From: Aquimarina algiphila
Lineage (GTDB): Bacteria > Bacteroidota > Bacteroidia > Flavobacteriales > Flavobacteriaceae
Length of the DNA stretch: 42,498 nucleotides
Assembly (NCBI RefSeq): GCF_007489275.1
Contig: NZ_VLNR01000060.1
Location: 1 to 42,498 of the forward strand
Reading direction: 5' to 3'
How positions within the stretch are numbered: the stretch's first letter is position 1; every line of letters starts with the position of its first letter. This document shows, in pieces, positions 33,359 through 42,390 of this stretch. A program made the position numbers and the translations under genes. A model generated the notes under the pieces. That model saw only the letters and a list, made by a program, of their open reading frames with translations, was not told the DNA's origin and searched no databases.

Positions 33359-36184
33359 TTAATGAGCCTCTAACCAGTTGTCTCCTAGTCCAAGATCTAC
33401 ATCTAATGGGACAGCTAAAGTGTAGGCGTTTTCCATTTCTGTTTGGATGAGTTCTTTAATGGTGTCTAATTCTGGTTTAAAAACATCAAATACCAATTCA
33501 TCATGTACCTGCAGAAGCATTTTGGTTTTGTAATTACCTTCTTTTAGTTTTTTATGAATGTTGATCATTGCAATTTTAATGATATCAGCAGCACTACCCT
33601 GGATAGGCGCATTTACTGCATTTCGTTCTGCAGCACCTCGTACGATAGCATTCGCAGAGTTAATGTCTTTGAGGTATCTACGTCTTCCTAAAACCGTTTG
33701 GACATAACCATTTTCTCTTGCAAAATCAACCTGCTCGCTCATGTAGTTACGCAGTTTGGGATATGTTTTATAATAGGTTTCTATCAGTTCTTTGGCTTCG
33801 CTTCGGGAAAGGCTGGTTTGGTTACTTAATCCAAAAGCCGAAACCCCATAAATAATACCAAAATTCACGGTCTTGGCATTGCTACGCTGTTCTCTGGTAA
33901 CCTCTTCAAGAGAAACATTAAATACTTTTGCAGCAGTAGAAGCGTGGATATCTTCTCCATTTTTAAATGCTTCTATCATAGTTTCCTCCTCACTTAATGC
34001 GGCAATAATCCGTAATTCTATTTGAGAGTAATCGGCGGCTAGTAATGTATAGTCTTCACTACGTGGGATAAAAGCCTTTCTCACCTGTCTTCCTCTTTCA
34101 GTACGAATTGGGATGTTCTGTAAATTAGGGTTGTTAGAACTTAGTCGCCCAGTTGCAGCTACAGTTTGCATATAGTCGGTGTGAACATGACCAGAATTTT
34201 CATTAACCTGTGTTGGTAGTGCATCGACATAGGTGCTTTTTAGTTTAGATAAACCACGAAAATCCAATATATTCTGAATAATCTCATGATCCTTTGCTAA
34301 ATATGATAATACATCCTCTGCCGTAGAATATTGCCCGGTTTTCGTCTTTTTAGGTTTGTCTACCAATTTCATTTTCTCAAATAAAATAACACCTAGTTGT
34401 TTCGGGGAAGCAATATTAAATTCTTCTCCAGCTTCAGTATAAATCTTCTCTTCTAATTGCTTAATGTCATTGTCTAATTCTTCAGAAAGAGATTGTAAGA
34501 AACCTTTGTCAAGATTTATTCCCTCGATTTCCATATCTGCCAGTACTCTAAGTAATGGAATCTCAATATCTTCAAATAAAGAAACCGTTTTAGCTTCTGT
34601 AAGTTCAGGAGCAAAGTGTTCTTTAAGTTGAAAAGTTATATCTGCATCTTCAACAGCGTATTCAGTCTGTTTGTCAATAGGTACTTGTCTGAATGATAAT
34701 TGGTTTTTACCTTTTTTACCTATTAATTCGGTTATCGAAACCGGAGTGTAATTAAGGTAGGTTTCAGAAAGCACATCCATATTATGCCTCATATCAGGAT
34801 TGATAAGATAATGCGCAAGCATGGTGTCAAAAAGTTTTCCTTTTACTTCTATATTATATTTTGCCAGAACTTTTATATCATACTTGAGGTTCTGACCAAT
34901 TTTTGTATTATGTTCTGCTTCAAAGAAGGGTCTTAATTGTTCGATTAACTCTTGTGCTTCTTCACGGTCTTCAGGAAATGGAATATAAAAACCTTTTCCG
35001 GCTTCCCATGAAAATGCTATTCCAACTAATTCTGCAACCAGAGGATTCAGACCTGTGGTTTCGGTATCAAAACAAACATAATCCTGTTTTAATAAATTTT
35101 GCAGAAATAGTTTCATGGCCATCCCGGGAGCAATACTTTGATAAAAATGCTCGGTATTTGCGATTGTTTTCCTGGTTGAAAAAGAAGCCGCTTCCGATGA
35201 TTCTTCAGTCCCTCCAAATAATGAAAACTGACCCGCTCCAGCTTGTGTTCCTTTTTTCTTTGTGGTTGTGGGTTTATCACCCTGAGCTGCAGTTGTGTCT
35301 TCTCCAGAAAATATTTTCATGAACTGATCAGTGAGCCTCCTAAACTCTAATTCCTGAAAGATTTCATGTACTTTCTTAGCATCGGGTTCTGTGAGTTCAT
35401 AGTCATTGGCATTAAAAGTTACATCACAATCCAGAATTATAGTAGCAAGCTTTTTAGACAGTAAACCTAACTCTGCATTAGCTTCTACTTTTTCTTTCAT
35501 TTTTCCCTTTAGCTTATCTGTATTGGCTAATAGCCCTTCCATAGAGCCGTACTCGGCAATGAATTTTTTGGCGGTTTTATCTCCAACTCCAGGTAATCCA
35601 GGAATATTGTCAACGGCATCACCCATCATACCCAAATAGTCAATGACTTGTTCTGGACGTTCTACTTCAAATCTTTTTTGCACTTCTGGAATTCCCCATA
35701 TTTCAATCCCGTTACCCATTCTAGCCGGACGATACATAAAAATATTTTCAGATACCAATTGGGCATAATCTTTATCTGGGGTTACCATATATGTTTTGTA
35801 TCCTTCTTTTTCTGCTTGCTTGGCAATAGTCCCAATTAAATCATCAGCTTCTACACCTGCACGTTCTATAATTGGAATATGCATAGCTTTTAGTATTTCC
35901 TGGATAATGGGTACAGCAATTCTGATTGCCTCTGGTGTCTCATCACGATTTGCTTTGTATTCAGGAAAAATCTCTAGTCGATCTTTACTTCCTTGCTTAT
36001 CAAAAGCTACAGCCAAATGATCTGGTTTTTCTCTTTTGATAACATCAAATAGAGAATTTACAAATCCCAAAATAGCTGATGTATCCTGACCCTTGGAGTT
36101 AATCCTGGGGTTTTTAATGAGTGCATAGTATCCTCTAAAGATAAGAGCGAAAGCATCTAAAAGAAAAAGACGTTTTTGTGACAT
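33359..36184 (-). CDS. polA: DNA polymerase I
   Basis: A 941-residue repair and replication polymerase. The N-terminal 5'-3' nuclease (about 1-300) has FLLDAFALIFRGYYAL, GVEADDLIGT and GDAVDNIPGLPGVGDKTA. The proofreading domain (about 350-540) is intact: DTETTGL near 373 (exo I), NLKYD (exo II) and YAVEDAD (exo III). In the polymerase domain, motif A is DYSQIELRIIA near 713, motif B is RSNAKTVNFGIIYG, and motif C is VHDELVF near 893. The length is normal. Confidence 0.98.
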   Translation of the reverse strand: MSQKRLFLLDAFALIFRGYYALIKNPRINSKGQDTSAILGFVNSLFDVIKREKPDHLAVAFDKQGSKDRLEIFPEYKANRDETPEAIRIAVPIIQEILKAMHIPIIERAGVEADDLIGTIAKQAEKEGYKTYMVTPDKDYAQLVSENIFMYRPARMGNGIEIWGIPEVQKRFEVERPEQVIDYLGMMGDAVDNIPGLPGVGDKTAKKFIAEYGSMEGLLANTDKLKGKMKEKVEANAELGLLSKKLATIILDCDVTFNANDYELTEPDAKKVHEIFQELEFRRLTDQFMKIFSGEDTTAAQGDKPTTTKKKGTQAGAGQFSLFGGTEESSEAASFSTRKTIANTEHFYQSIAPGMAMKLFLQNLLKQDYVCFDTETTGLNPLVAELVGIAFSWEAGKGFYIPFPEDREEAQELIEQLRPFFEAEHNTKIGQNLKYDIKVLAKYNIEVKGKLFDTMLAHYLINPDMRHNMDVLSETYLNYTPVSITELIGKKGKNQLSFRQVPIDKQTEYAVEDADITFQLKEHFAPELTEAKTVSLFEDIEIPLLRVLADMEIEGINLDKGFLQSLSEELDNDIKQLEEKIYTEAGEEFNIASPKQLGVILFEKMKLVDKPKKTKTGQYSTAEDVLSYLAKDHEIIQNILDFRGLSKLKSTYVDALPTQVNENSGHVHTDYMQTVAATGRLSSNNPNLQNIPIRTERGRQVRKAFIPRSEDYTLLAADYSQIELRIIAALSEEETMIEAFKNGEDIHASTAAKVFNVSLEEVTREQRSNAKTVNFGIIYGVSAFGLSNQTSLSRSEAKELIETYYKTYPKLRNYMSEQVDFARENGYVQTVLGRRRYLKDINSANAIVRGAAERNAVNAPIQGSAADIIKIAMINIHKKLKEGNYKTKMLLQVHDELVFDVFKPELDTIKELIQTEMENAYTLAVPLDVDLGLGDNWLEAH

Positions 36185-36602
36185 GATATGAGTTAAATTT
36201 TTTTAGAAATGCAATATAAAAAGAAGATTAATCAAAATCCCTTCAAAAAACAGAATATGTGATAAAAAAACAAAAAGAAATGCCGTCAAAAACTGACGGC
36301 ATTTCGCCCCAAAATAAAATTGATAACAATGTATCAACTGCTATAAATACGATAGTAATTGTTTATTATATAGTATATGATTTTTTTTATTGTAATTAAG
36401 CCCTAAAGGAAATTATAAAACGAAGTTACAAATAAAAATCTTACTTCTGAAAGAAATCATTAAGATTTATGATAGATAAGATGATGATTTTAACGCTTTT
36501 TAGTGCTAAAAATTTATTTATCGTTAATTTTTACTTAAAAAACAGTGTCGAACTAAAAAGGAGAGATAGTTTTGTTTGGTAATTGAAATACAAAAATAAA
36601 CT
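36185..36602. other. 418-base gap between divergent polA and metallophosphoesterase genes
   Basis: No protein gene. It is AT-rich, with one strong hairpin at 36278-36304 that reads as a minus-strand terminator and is listed separately. No clean TTG-N19-TAnnTTTG promoter was found for either flanking gene. Confidence 0.5.
36271..36304 (-). terminator. Minus-strand terminator upstream of polA with no gene before it
   Basis: A perfect 11-bp stem (AAATGCCGTCA with TGACGGCATTT) and a five-base loop. On the minus strand it is followed by CTTTTTGTTTTTTT; the plus strand continues CGCCCC with no T-run. It would stop transcripts arriving toward polA from 36305-36602, where no minus-strand gene is visible. 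Confidence 0.65.
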
Positions 36603-37841
36603 ATGCGTTGGTTGATCCCCATTTTCATATATATGCTTATAGAAGTGTATTCTTATCAAGCTATTAAGACCATTACAAAAAATAATTGGGTACAAATAGG
36701 ATATTTTGTTGTGTCGTTATGTATTTTAGGATATGTGATTTATATTTTTGCAAATTATGATAGAAGTGTAGGGCCAACAAAATATACTTTAAGGGCTAGT
36801 GCTTTATTATTACTAACCCTGGTCCCGAAGCTCATTCTGGTGTTATTTCTATTTGGAGAAGATATTATTAGATCTTGTGTAGCAGGATATAATTATTTGA
36901 CAAATACCTTTTTTGAAGGCACAGCAACTCAGTATCTGCCTGATCGAAGAAAATTCATAAGTCAGCTAGCGCTTGGTGTAGCGGCAATTCCTTTTGCTGG
37001 ATTATTACATGGGATTTTTAAAGGAAAATATAACTTTAAAGTAATACGCCATGTATTATACTTTGAAGATCTTCCTAAAGCGTTTGATGGATTTAGGATT
37101 ACCCAAATTTCTGATATTCATTCAGGAAGTTTTGATGATCCTGCCAAAATTGAATATGCTGTGGATTTGATCAATGAGCAAAATGCCGATCTTCTTTTAT
37201 TTACAGGTGATATTGTTAATACTATGGCGAAGGAAATGGATGATTGGATTGATACGTTTAAGCGCATAAAAACACCTCAATATGGAAAATACTCTGTTCT
37301 GGGAAATCATGATTATGGCGAATATGTTACCTGGGATAGTGAGGAAGAAAAAGATGCGAATTTTCAGGCGATAAAAGATATTCATAATAAAATCGATTTT
37401 AATCTGTTACTAAATGATAGTGCTTTTGTTGAGAAGGATGGAGAACGAATTGCTGTCATAGGAGTAGAGAATTGGGGACATAATTTTAAAAAAGCAGGTG
37501 ATTTGAATAAAGCTTCTGAAAAAGTGGTTAAAGAAGATTTTAAAGTGTTATTAAGTCATGACCCTTCGCATTGGGAATATGAAGTAAAGAAACATTCTGA
37601 TCATTATCATCTTACATTAAGTGGTCATACCCATGGATTTCAATTTGGAATCGAAATTCCGGGATTTGTGAGATGGAGTCCCGTGCAATATGTGTATAAA
37701 CAATGGGCAGGAATGTATAACGAGACCGGGCGTTATCTTAACGTAAATAGAGGTTTTGGTTTTCATGCTTTTCCTGGAAGAGTGGGTATATGGCCCGAGA
37801 TTACGGTAATTGAATTGAGAAAAGGTTCTAAGCCCGCTTAA
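36603..37841 (+). CDS. Membrane-bound metallophosphoesterase (YaeI/YkuE type)
   Basis: A 412-residue protein. Three or four hydrophobic segments (about 2-15, 30-50, 63-85 and 118-137) precede a calcineurin-like phosphoesterase domain (about 150-405). Its metal sites are ISDIHSG, FTGDIVN, GNHDYG, LLSHDPSHWE and GHTHGF. Before the last hydrophobic segment is DRRKFISQLALG, similar to a Tat motif; such RRxF motifs are frequent in this family. YaeI/YkuE relatives act on lipid or other phosphates. A thioredoxin-like gene follows 84 bases later. Confidence 0.9.
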   Translation: MRWLIPIFIYMLIEVYSYQAIKTITKNNWVQIGYFVVSLCILGYVIYIFANYDRSVGPTKYTLRASALLLLTLVPKLILVLFLFGEDIIRSCVAGYNYLTNTFFEGTATQYLPDRRKFISQLALGVAAIPFAGLLHGIFKGKYNFKVIRHVLYFEDLPKAFDGFRITQISDIHSGSFDDPAKIEYAVDLINEQNADLLLFTGDIVNTMAKEMDDWIDTFKRIKTPQYGKYSVLGNHDYGEYVTWDSEEEKDANFQAIKDIHNKIDFNLLLNDSAFVEKDGERIAVIGVENWGHNFKKAGDLNKASEKVVKEDFKVLLSHDPSHWEYEVKKHSDHYHLTLSGHTHGFQFGIEIPGFVRWSPVQYVYKQWAGMYNETGRYLNVNRGFGFHAFPGRVGIWPEITVIELRKGSKPA

Positions 37842-37925
37842 TTCGTAGAAAGTGTTATATTTACAATTGTTTATAAGTCTGTTTTTAATAAAATATAGAG
37901 ACTTGAAACATTAAAGTTTTTGGAC

Positions 37926-38222
37926 ATGTCAAAGTTTGGAGATATAATAGGTATTGAAGTTCCGGTTCTGTTGGACTTTTATACAGAGTGGAATGAACCC
38001 TCTCTTGCAATGCACCCTGTGTTAAAAGATGTGGCTGCTGCTCTTGGTGATAAAGGAAAGGTTGTAAAGATAGATGTAGATAAGAATGAAGAATTAGCTA
38101 CAGCTTTACGTATTAAAGGGCTTCCTACATTAATGATTTATAAAGAAGGGGAGATGGTTTGGCGACAAAGTGGTGAGCAGGATGCAAATACACTTATTGG
38201 GCTTATGAAAGAGTATGTTTAA
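37926..38222 (+). CDS. Thioredoxin-fold protein lacking the CxxC motif
   Basis: A 98-residue protein from the ATG at 37926; a TTG two codons earlier is less likely. The whole thioredoxin fold is present: PVLLDFYTEW, the VVKIDVDKNEELATALRIKGLPT strand and cis-Pro loop, and the final helix. The active site WCGPC is replaced by Trp22-Asn-Glu-Pro-Ser26, so both catalytic Cys are missing. It therefore cannot be an ordinary disulfide reductase; a chaperone or binding role is inferred. It has no signal peptide. Its stop overlaps the convergent deacetylase gene by four bases. Confidence 0.88.
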   Translation: MSKFGDIIGIEVPVLLDFYTEWNEPSLAMHPVLKDVAAALGDKGKVVKIDVDKNEELATALRIKGLPTLMIYKEGEMVWRQSGEQDANTLIGLMKEYV

Positions 38223-38872
38223 AACTCAATAGCCTCAAAAACAAACCCTCTATTTGTAAAATATTCCAGTACTTTTGGAAGTGTAACTGTAAGATTTTTT
38301 GATGCTTTTATGCTATCGTGAAATACGATGATACTTCCCGGCCTTACACTTTCTATTACATTTTGGTAACATTCTTCAGGAGATGTGCTTAATTCCCAAT
38401 CTTTTGATAGGACATCCCAGAGGATTGTTTGATAGCCTAAGTTTTCTAATGTTTTAAATTTAGAATGACTTATTTGTCCATAAGGAGGTCTAAATAACTT
38501 TTGTGTATTTTGATTAGATGTACTGTGTTTCTTTATGATTTCTTCACATTCAATAACGTTTTGAATATATGTGTCATGATCACTTTTCCAGGCTTTAAGG
38601 TGATTTGTGGTATGATTTCCAATAGCATGTCCTTGAGATAAGATAGAATTGAAAACTTTAGGGTGTTTTTTTATGTTGTCTCCAATACAGAAAAAAGTAG
38701 CCTTAGCATTATAGCGGTTCAATTGTTCTAACACAAATTCGGTAATCACGGGTATTGGTCCATCATCAAAGGTGAGATAGATTTTATTTTCACTAATATG
38801 ACAAAAGTCCCATATGTACTTAGGGAAAATTTTTTTGACGAGCCGAGGTGTTTTGTTGGGAATTTTTGGCAC
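38219..38872 (-). CDS. NodB-type polysaccharide deacetylase
   Basis: A 217-residue CE4 enzyme. It has TFDDGP (Asp36, Asp37), metal-binding His87 and His91 (NHTTNH), RPPYG at 128-132, LWDVLSKDW, and the catalytic His185 (IVFHDS). All five NodB motifs are present, so it should be active on N- or O-acetylated sugars, perhaps peptidoglycan or an exopolysaccharide. There is no obvious signal peptide, which is unusual for an enzyme of this type. It is convergent with the thioredoxin-fold gene. Confidence 0.9.
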   Translation of the reverse strand: MPKIPNKTPRLVKKIFPKYIWDFCHISENKIYLTFDDGPIPVITEFVLEQLNRYNAKATFFCIGDNIKKHPKVFNSILSQGHAIGNHTTNHLKAWKSDHDTYIQNVIECEEIIKKHSTSNQNTQKLFRPPYGQISHSKFKTLENLGYQTILWDVLSKDWELSTSPEECYQNVIESVRPGSIIVFHDSIKASKNLTVTLPKVLEYFTNRGFVFEAIEF

Positions 38873-38886
38873 CGATTATATTGAAT

Positions 38887-38918
38887 AAAAAAGTGAGCTT
38901 TTTAAAAAGCTCACTTTT
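38887..38918 (-). terminator. Terminator of the DUF2723 gene
   Basis: A 30-bp perfect palindrome centred at 38903/38904 (AAAAGTGAGCTTTTT and its complement), with six T on the minus strand. It separates the DUF2723 gene from the deacetylase gene. Confidence 0.85.
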
Positions 38919-38924
38919 AATAAT

Positions 38925-41900
38925 TTAGTCTGATATACTATCTCTATCTAAGGAGTCTAAAGGTTTTTCTTGATTTTGAAGTTCCTTTATGAGTTCTTCT
39001 TCTTGTCTGCGGATAGCTTCATCATCATCGTATTTTTCATCTTCAGAATACAATCTTGTAAATAGATCAAGGTATTTATTAAACTCATCCGCTTTTTCTT
39101 CAATCATTTCTCTGTCTCGATTCATCAGTAATAAATCAACAACACTACGATAACGTTCTACATTTGTTACTATATCTTCTGCGTAACGGTATTGATCTTT
39201 AAGCTCAAGGCTCCCAAAATAAGTGAGTTGCTCCTGGTATTTTTTTGCTAATTTTTCCCAAAGATCACGAGCTTTTTGTTTTTCTCCTATCTCGTAGTAT
39301 CCACTAATATAGGGTTCTACAAGAGTATAGTATTCATAATACTCGATAGGCATTTTGTCCATTGCCAGATCTATAATTTCTTTGGCTTTGTCCTTTTTGT
39401 CTTCTCGAATTAATGCTTCTACCAATCTTGCTAAATTACTTCTATACGTAATCGCGTTTTTTCTAGTTTCAGGATCATGATATATATTCGGGTCATTGCT
39501 ATTTCCCCAATCCCAGCTAGTAACATTTTTATACATTAATTCTGTGTCAATACGTCCCATTTCAAATGGGTTACGAGGATCTACCTTGGTGCGTATGGGT
39601 ACAAGTTTAAAAGTTACACCATCTAGTTGCAGGTAATCTTTCATCCATAAAAAATCATCATCTCCATAACTTCCACCTGTAAAGTAAATTGGTCTTTCCC
39701 AATTATTATTAGCAAGCATGTCTAACATTAATAAACGATTCTTGAAGAGTAGATCTCCTTTTAGATGGATGTCGATATAAGGAACAATAAGATCTGCATC
39801 CTCTGGAGCTACAATTCCATTTTTGAGAACGGCTTCCTTATCTACAGGGATTCTTATATGTTTTGTAGGAAATGTATTTACTTTTTTTCCGCTTTGTAAA
39901 TCTCCTTTGGTTCTGGGGTCATCTGTTTCTATCCATCTCATCCAGTTTTTGATAAGCATAGTATCATTTGTCACTGGTTTGTAATAAATAGCATCATTGT
40001 TACCAAACCTATAAAATTCATGGGTAAGTTGGGATGGTATTGGTTTTCCTTCGTAAGCGGCCCTTTTCATCTGATCGATATACCAATCTGTTGCAAATAA
40101 ACTTGTGTTTACTGTCCGTACATCGGTGCGATAACCTTCAATATCTTGCGCATACCATAGTGCAAAAGTATCGTTATCCCCAATTGTAAATAATATAGCA
40201 TCTTTTTGACAAGATTGCAGGTACATCTTAGCCATAGCTTGTGCTGTATATCTATTAGAGCGGTCATGATCATCCCAGTTCTGAGCAGCTAAAAGAACCG
40301 GTACCGCTAATAGACAAATTGCTGTAACGGCAGGAGCGAGTATTTTTGGTTTTAAATAACTTTTGAGTAAATCAAATAATGCGTATACCCCGAATCCTAT
40401 CCAAATTGCAAATACATAAAATGATCCAACTAAAGCATAGTCCCTTTCTCTGGGTTCAAAAGGTCTTTCGTTTAGGTATATTTTTAGTGCTAATCCAGTA
40501 AATAAGAAAAAGACCAGTAAGACCCAGAATTTTTTCTTGTCACGCTGTAGCATGAATACAAATCCTATTAACCCTAATAACAAGGGTAAAAAGTAATATG
40601 TATTTCGAGCTTTATTTTTAAGAGCATCCCCTGGTAAGTTGTCCTGGGATCCTAATCGAAGCTCGTCGATAAATTTAATTCCACTAAGCCAATTCCCTTC
40701 TAAATCTGTTAGCTTACCTTGATTGTCATCTTGCCTTCCAACAAAATTCCACATAAAATAACGCCAATACATATACCCCATTTGATAGTCAAACAGGTAA
40801 TATAGATTATCTTTGAATGAAGGTTTTTCTACATTAATATAATTCCCAAATGATTGCAAGAATTTATTGTAATCATCATTGTCTAATTTTCCAGTAGCAT
40901 ACTCTCTTTTAAACTCTGTTACTGCTTTTAGTAATTCTTCTTCCCCTTGGTATTCTGGTTTTATAGTAAATTTAATAGGACCAGAATATTCCATATAGTT
41001 GCTAATGTGTTCGGTGCTCCACATTCTTGGTAAAAAGGCTTTATGCGCATCGTCAAGATTTTGTTTTGCATTTTTCCAATCATTGACAATAATGTATTTT
41101 CCTGTCTTAATATCCTTTTCGTATTTAGGTTTACCATCCTCGTATGGGTTGATTTCGTCTAAGCCAGCATAGATTTCCGTAAATTGCGGACCATAAAAAA
41201 GATGTGTTTCTGGGTATTGCTCAAGATTATAGTAGGCTAGAAGTTCCCTAGCATTATTGGGGTTATTCTCGTTAATTACAGTTCCTGCATTTGCTCGAAT
41301 GGGTAACATGATCCAGCTCGAGAATCCAACAAGAATAAAGACAACGCACAGTAATAAAGTATTTAATTTCACATAATTTTTCTTGCGTGTATATTTTATA
41401 GCAAAGTAAAAAGCCGTTGCTATGATGAGTCCGGCAATGATGGTTCCAGAATTAAAAGGAAGTCCAATCGAATTTACAAAAAAGACTTCTGCTGCACCAA
41501 AAAACTTAAGTGTTGAGGGTAATAAAAGTTTGAAAATAAATAATAGTATGGCAACAACAACAATGTTGGCTATGATAAAGTTTTTTATGGTGATTTCTTT
41601 GTAATTTTTGAAGTAGTACAATAAGCCAATTGCAGGGATAGATAATAGTCCCATAAAGTGAACTCCAAATGATAAACCAACAATAAAAGAAATTAGAATA
41701 AGCCATTTATTTCCTCTTGGGGTGTGCATATCTCGTTCCCATAATAGCCCAAGGTAAAAAAGAACAGATAAAATACAAGTGGCCATTGCATATACTTCAG
41801 CTTCAACAGCATTAAACCAGAAACTATCAGTAAATGTAAATGCTAATGAGCCTACCAATGCACTACCTAATATCGCTATTGCTTTGCCTTGTGTGAACTC

Positions 41901-42233
41901 TTCATCTTTTACGATTACTTTTTTGAGCAGTATAGTTATTGACCAAAACATAAAAAGTATGGTAAAGGCACTGGCAAATGCTGAGGTCATATTTACCATT
42001 AGAGCAATTTGCGTAGGGTCTGAAGCAAAAACTGAAGCAAAAGCTCCAATCATTTGAAATAGAGGCGCTCCTGGAGGATGCCCAACTTGTAATTTGGAAG
42101 CGGTGGCAATATATTCTCCTGCATCCCAAAAACTAGCGGTCGGTTCTACTGTCATTGCGTAAACGCATAATGCGATAGCAAAAACTATCCATCCAGATAT
42201 TTTATTCCACTTGGTAAAGTTGAATGTACTCAT
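38925..42233 (-). CDS. DUF2723 membrane glycosyltransferase (TMEM260/GT117-like)
   Basis: An 1102-residue protein with about 12 hydrophobic segments in the first 330 residues and again at about 545-660, then a large soluble C-terminal part (about 670-1102) ending in an acidic helix. The DUF2723 signature is at the N-terminus: SFWDAGEYIATASKLQVGHP, then PGAPLFQMIGAF. The family includes human TMEM260, an O-mannosyltransferase (GT117), so a dolichol- or undecaprenyl-phosphate sugar donor and protein O-glycosylation are plausible. Bacteroidota glycosylate many exported proteins. The C-terminal part has helical repeat-like sequence (KAKEIIDLAMDKMPIEYYEY). It starts 16 bases from a copy of the dispersed repeat. 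Confidence 0.88.
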   Translation of the reverse strand: MSTFNFTKWNKISGWIVFAIALCVYAMTVEPTASFWDAGEYIATASKLQVGHPPGAPLFQMIGAFASVFASDPTQIALMVNMTSAFASAFTILFMFWSITILLKKVIVKDEEFTQGKAIAILGSALVGSLAFTFTDSFWFNAVEAEVYAMATCILSVLFYLGLLWERDMHTPRGNKWLILISFIVGLSFGVHFMGLLSIPAIGLLYYFKNYKEITIKNFIIANIVVVAILLFIFKLLLPSTLKFFGAAEVFFVNSIGLPFNSGTIIAGLIIATAFYFAIKYTRKKNYVKLNTLLLCVVFILVGFSSWIMLPIRANAGTVINENNPNNARELLAYYNLEQYPETHLFYGPQFTEIYAGLDEINPYEDGKPKYEKDIKTGKYIIVNDWKNAKQNLDDAHKAFLPRMWSTEHISNYMEYSGPIKFTIKPEYQGEEELLKAVTEFKREYATGKLDNDDYNKFLQSFGNYINVEKPSFKDNLYYLFDYQMGYMYWRYFMWNFVGRQDDNQGKLTDLEGNWLSGIKFIDELRLGSQDNLPGDALKNKARNTYYFLPLLLGLIGFVFMLQRDKKKFWVLLVFFLFTGLALKIYLNERPFEPRERDYALVGSFYVFAIWIGFGVYALFDLLKSYLKPKILAPAVTAICLLAVPVLLAAQNWDDHDRSNRYTAQAMAKMYLQSCQKDAILFTIGDNDTFALWYAQDIEGYRTDVRTVNTSLFATDWYIDQMKRAAYEGKPIPSQLTHEFYRFGNNDAIYYKPVTNDTMLIKNWMRWIETDDPRTKGDLQSGKKVNTFPTKHIRIPVDKEAVLKNGIVAPEDADLIVPYIDIHLKGDLLFKNRLLMLDMLANNNWERPIYFTGGSYGDDDFLWMKDYLQLDGVTFKLVPIRTKVDPRNPFEMGRIDTELMYKNVTSWDWGNSNDPNIYHDPETRKNAITYRSNLARLVEALIREDKKDKAKEIIDLAMDKMPIEYYEYYTLVEPYISGYYEIGEKQKARDLWEKLAKKYQEQLTYFGSLELKDQYRYAEDIVTNVERYRSVVDLLLMNRDREMIEEKADEFNKYLDLFTRLYSEDEKYDDDEAIRRQEEELIKELQNQEKPLDSLDRDSISD

Positions 42234-42248
42234 AAGATTTATTCGGTT

Positions 42249-42270
42249 ATATAACGTGTGGCGAATTTAG
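42249..42270 (+). repeat. Dispersed 22-bp repeat, diverged copy
   Basis: ATATAACGTGTGGCGAATTT plus AG: 17 of 22 positions identical, ungapped, to the copy at 42369-42390. The conserved outer blocks ATATAAC and ATTTAG flank a variable middle. It is 16 bases upstream of the DUF2723 start. Confidence 0.4.
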
Positions 42271-42368
42271 TAATAAAAATACTTTCACCTTGGTTTTTTT
42301 AGCAAACGCTTAACAGAAGTTTATATTTTGATCAATTGTAATTGAATTAAAAAGAGAAATATAATTTA

Positions 42369-42390
42369 ATATAACCCGTTGTGCATTTAG
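42369..42390 (+). repeat. Dispersed 22-bp repeat, copy 2
   Basis: Identical over all 22 bases to the reverse complement of 106-127. It lies in non-coding sequence here, unlike copy 1, which forms the end of a reading frame. Confidence 0.6.

Noticed and set aside
41779..42057. 92-codon plus-strand frame inside the DUF2723 gene
   Set aside because: It is antisense to a well-supported membrane protein; the sequence is the mirror of its transmembrane helices.
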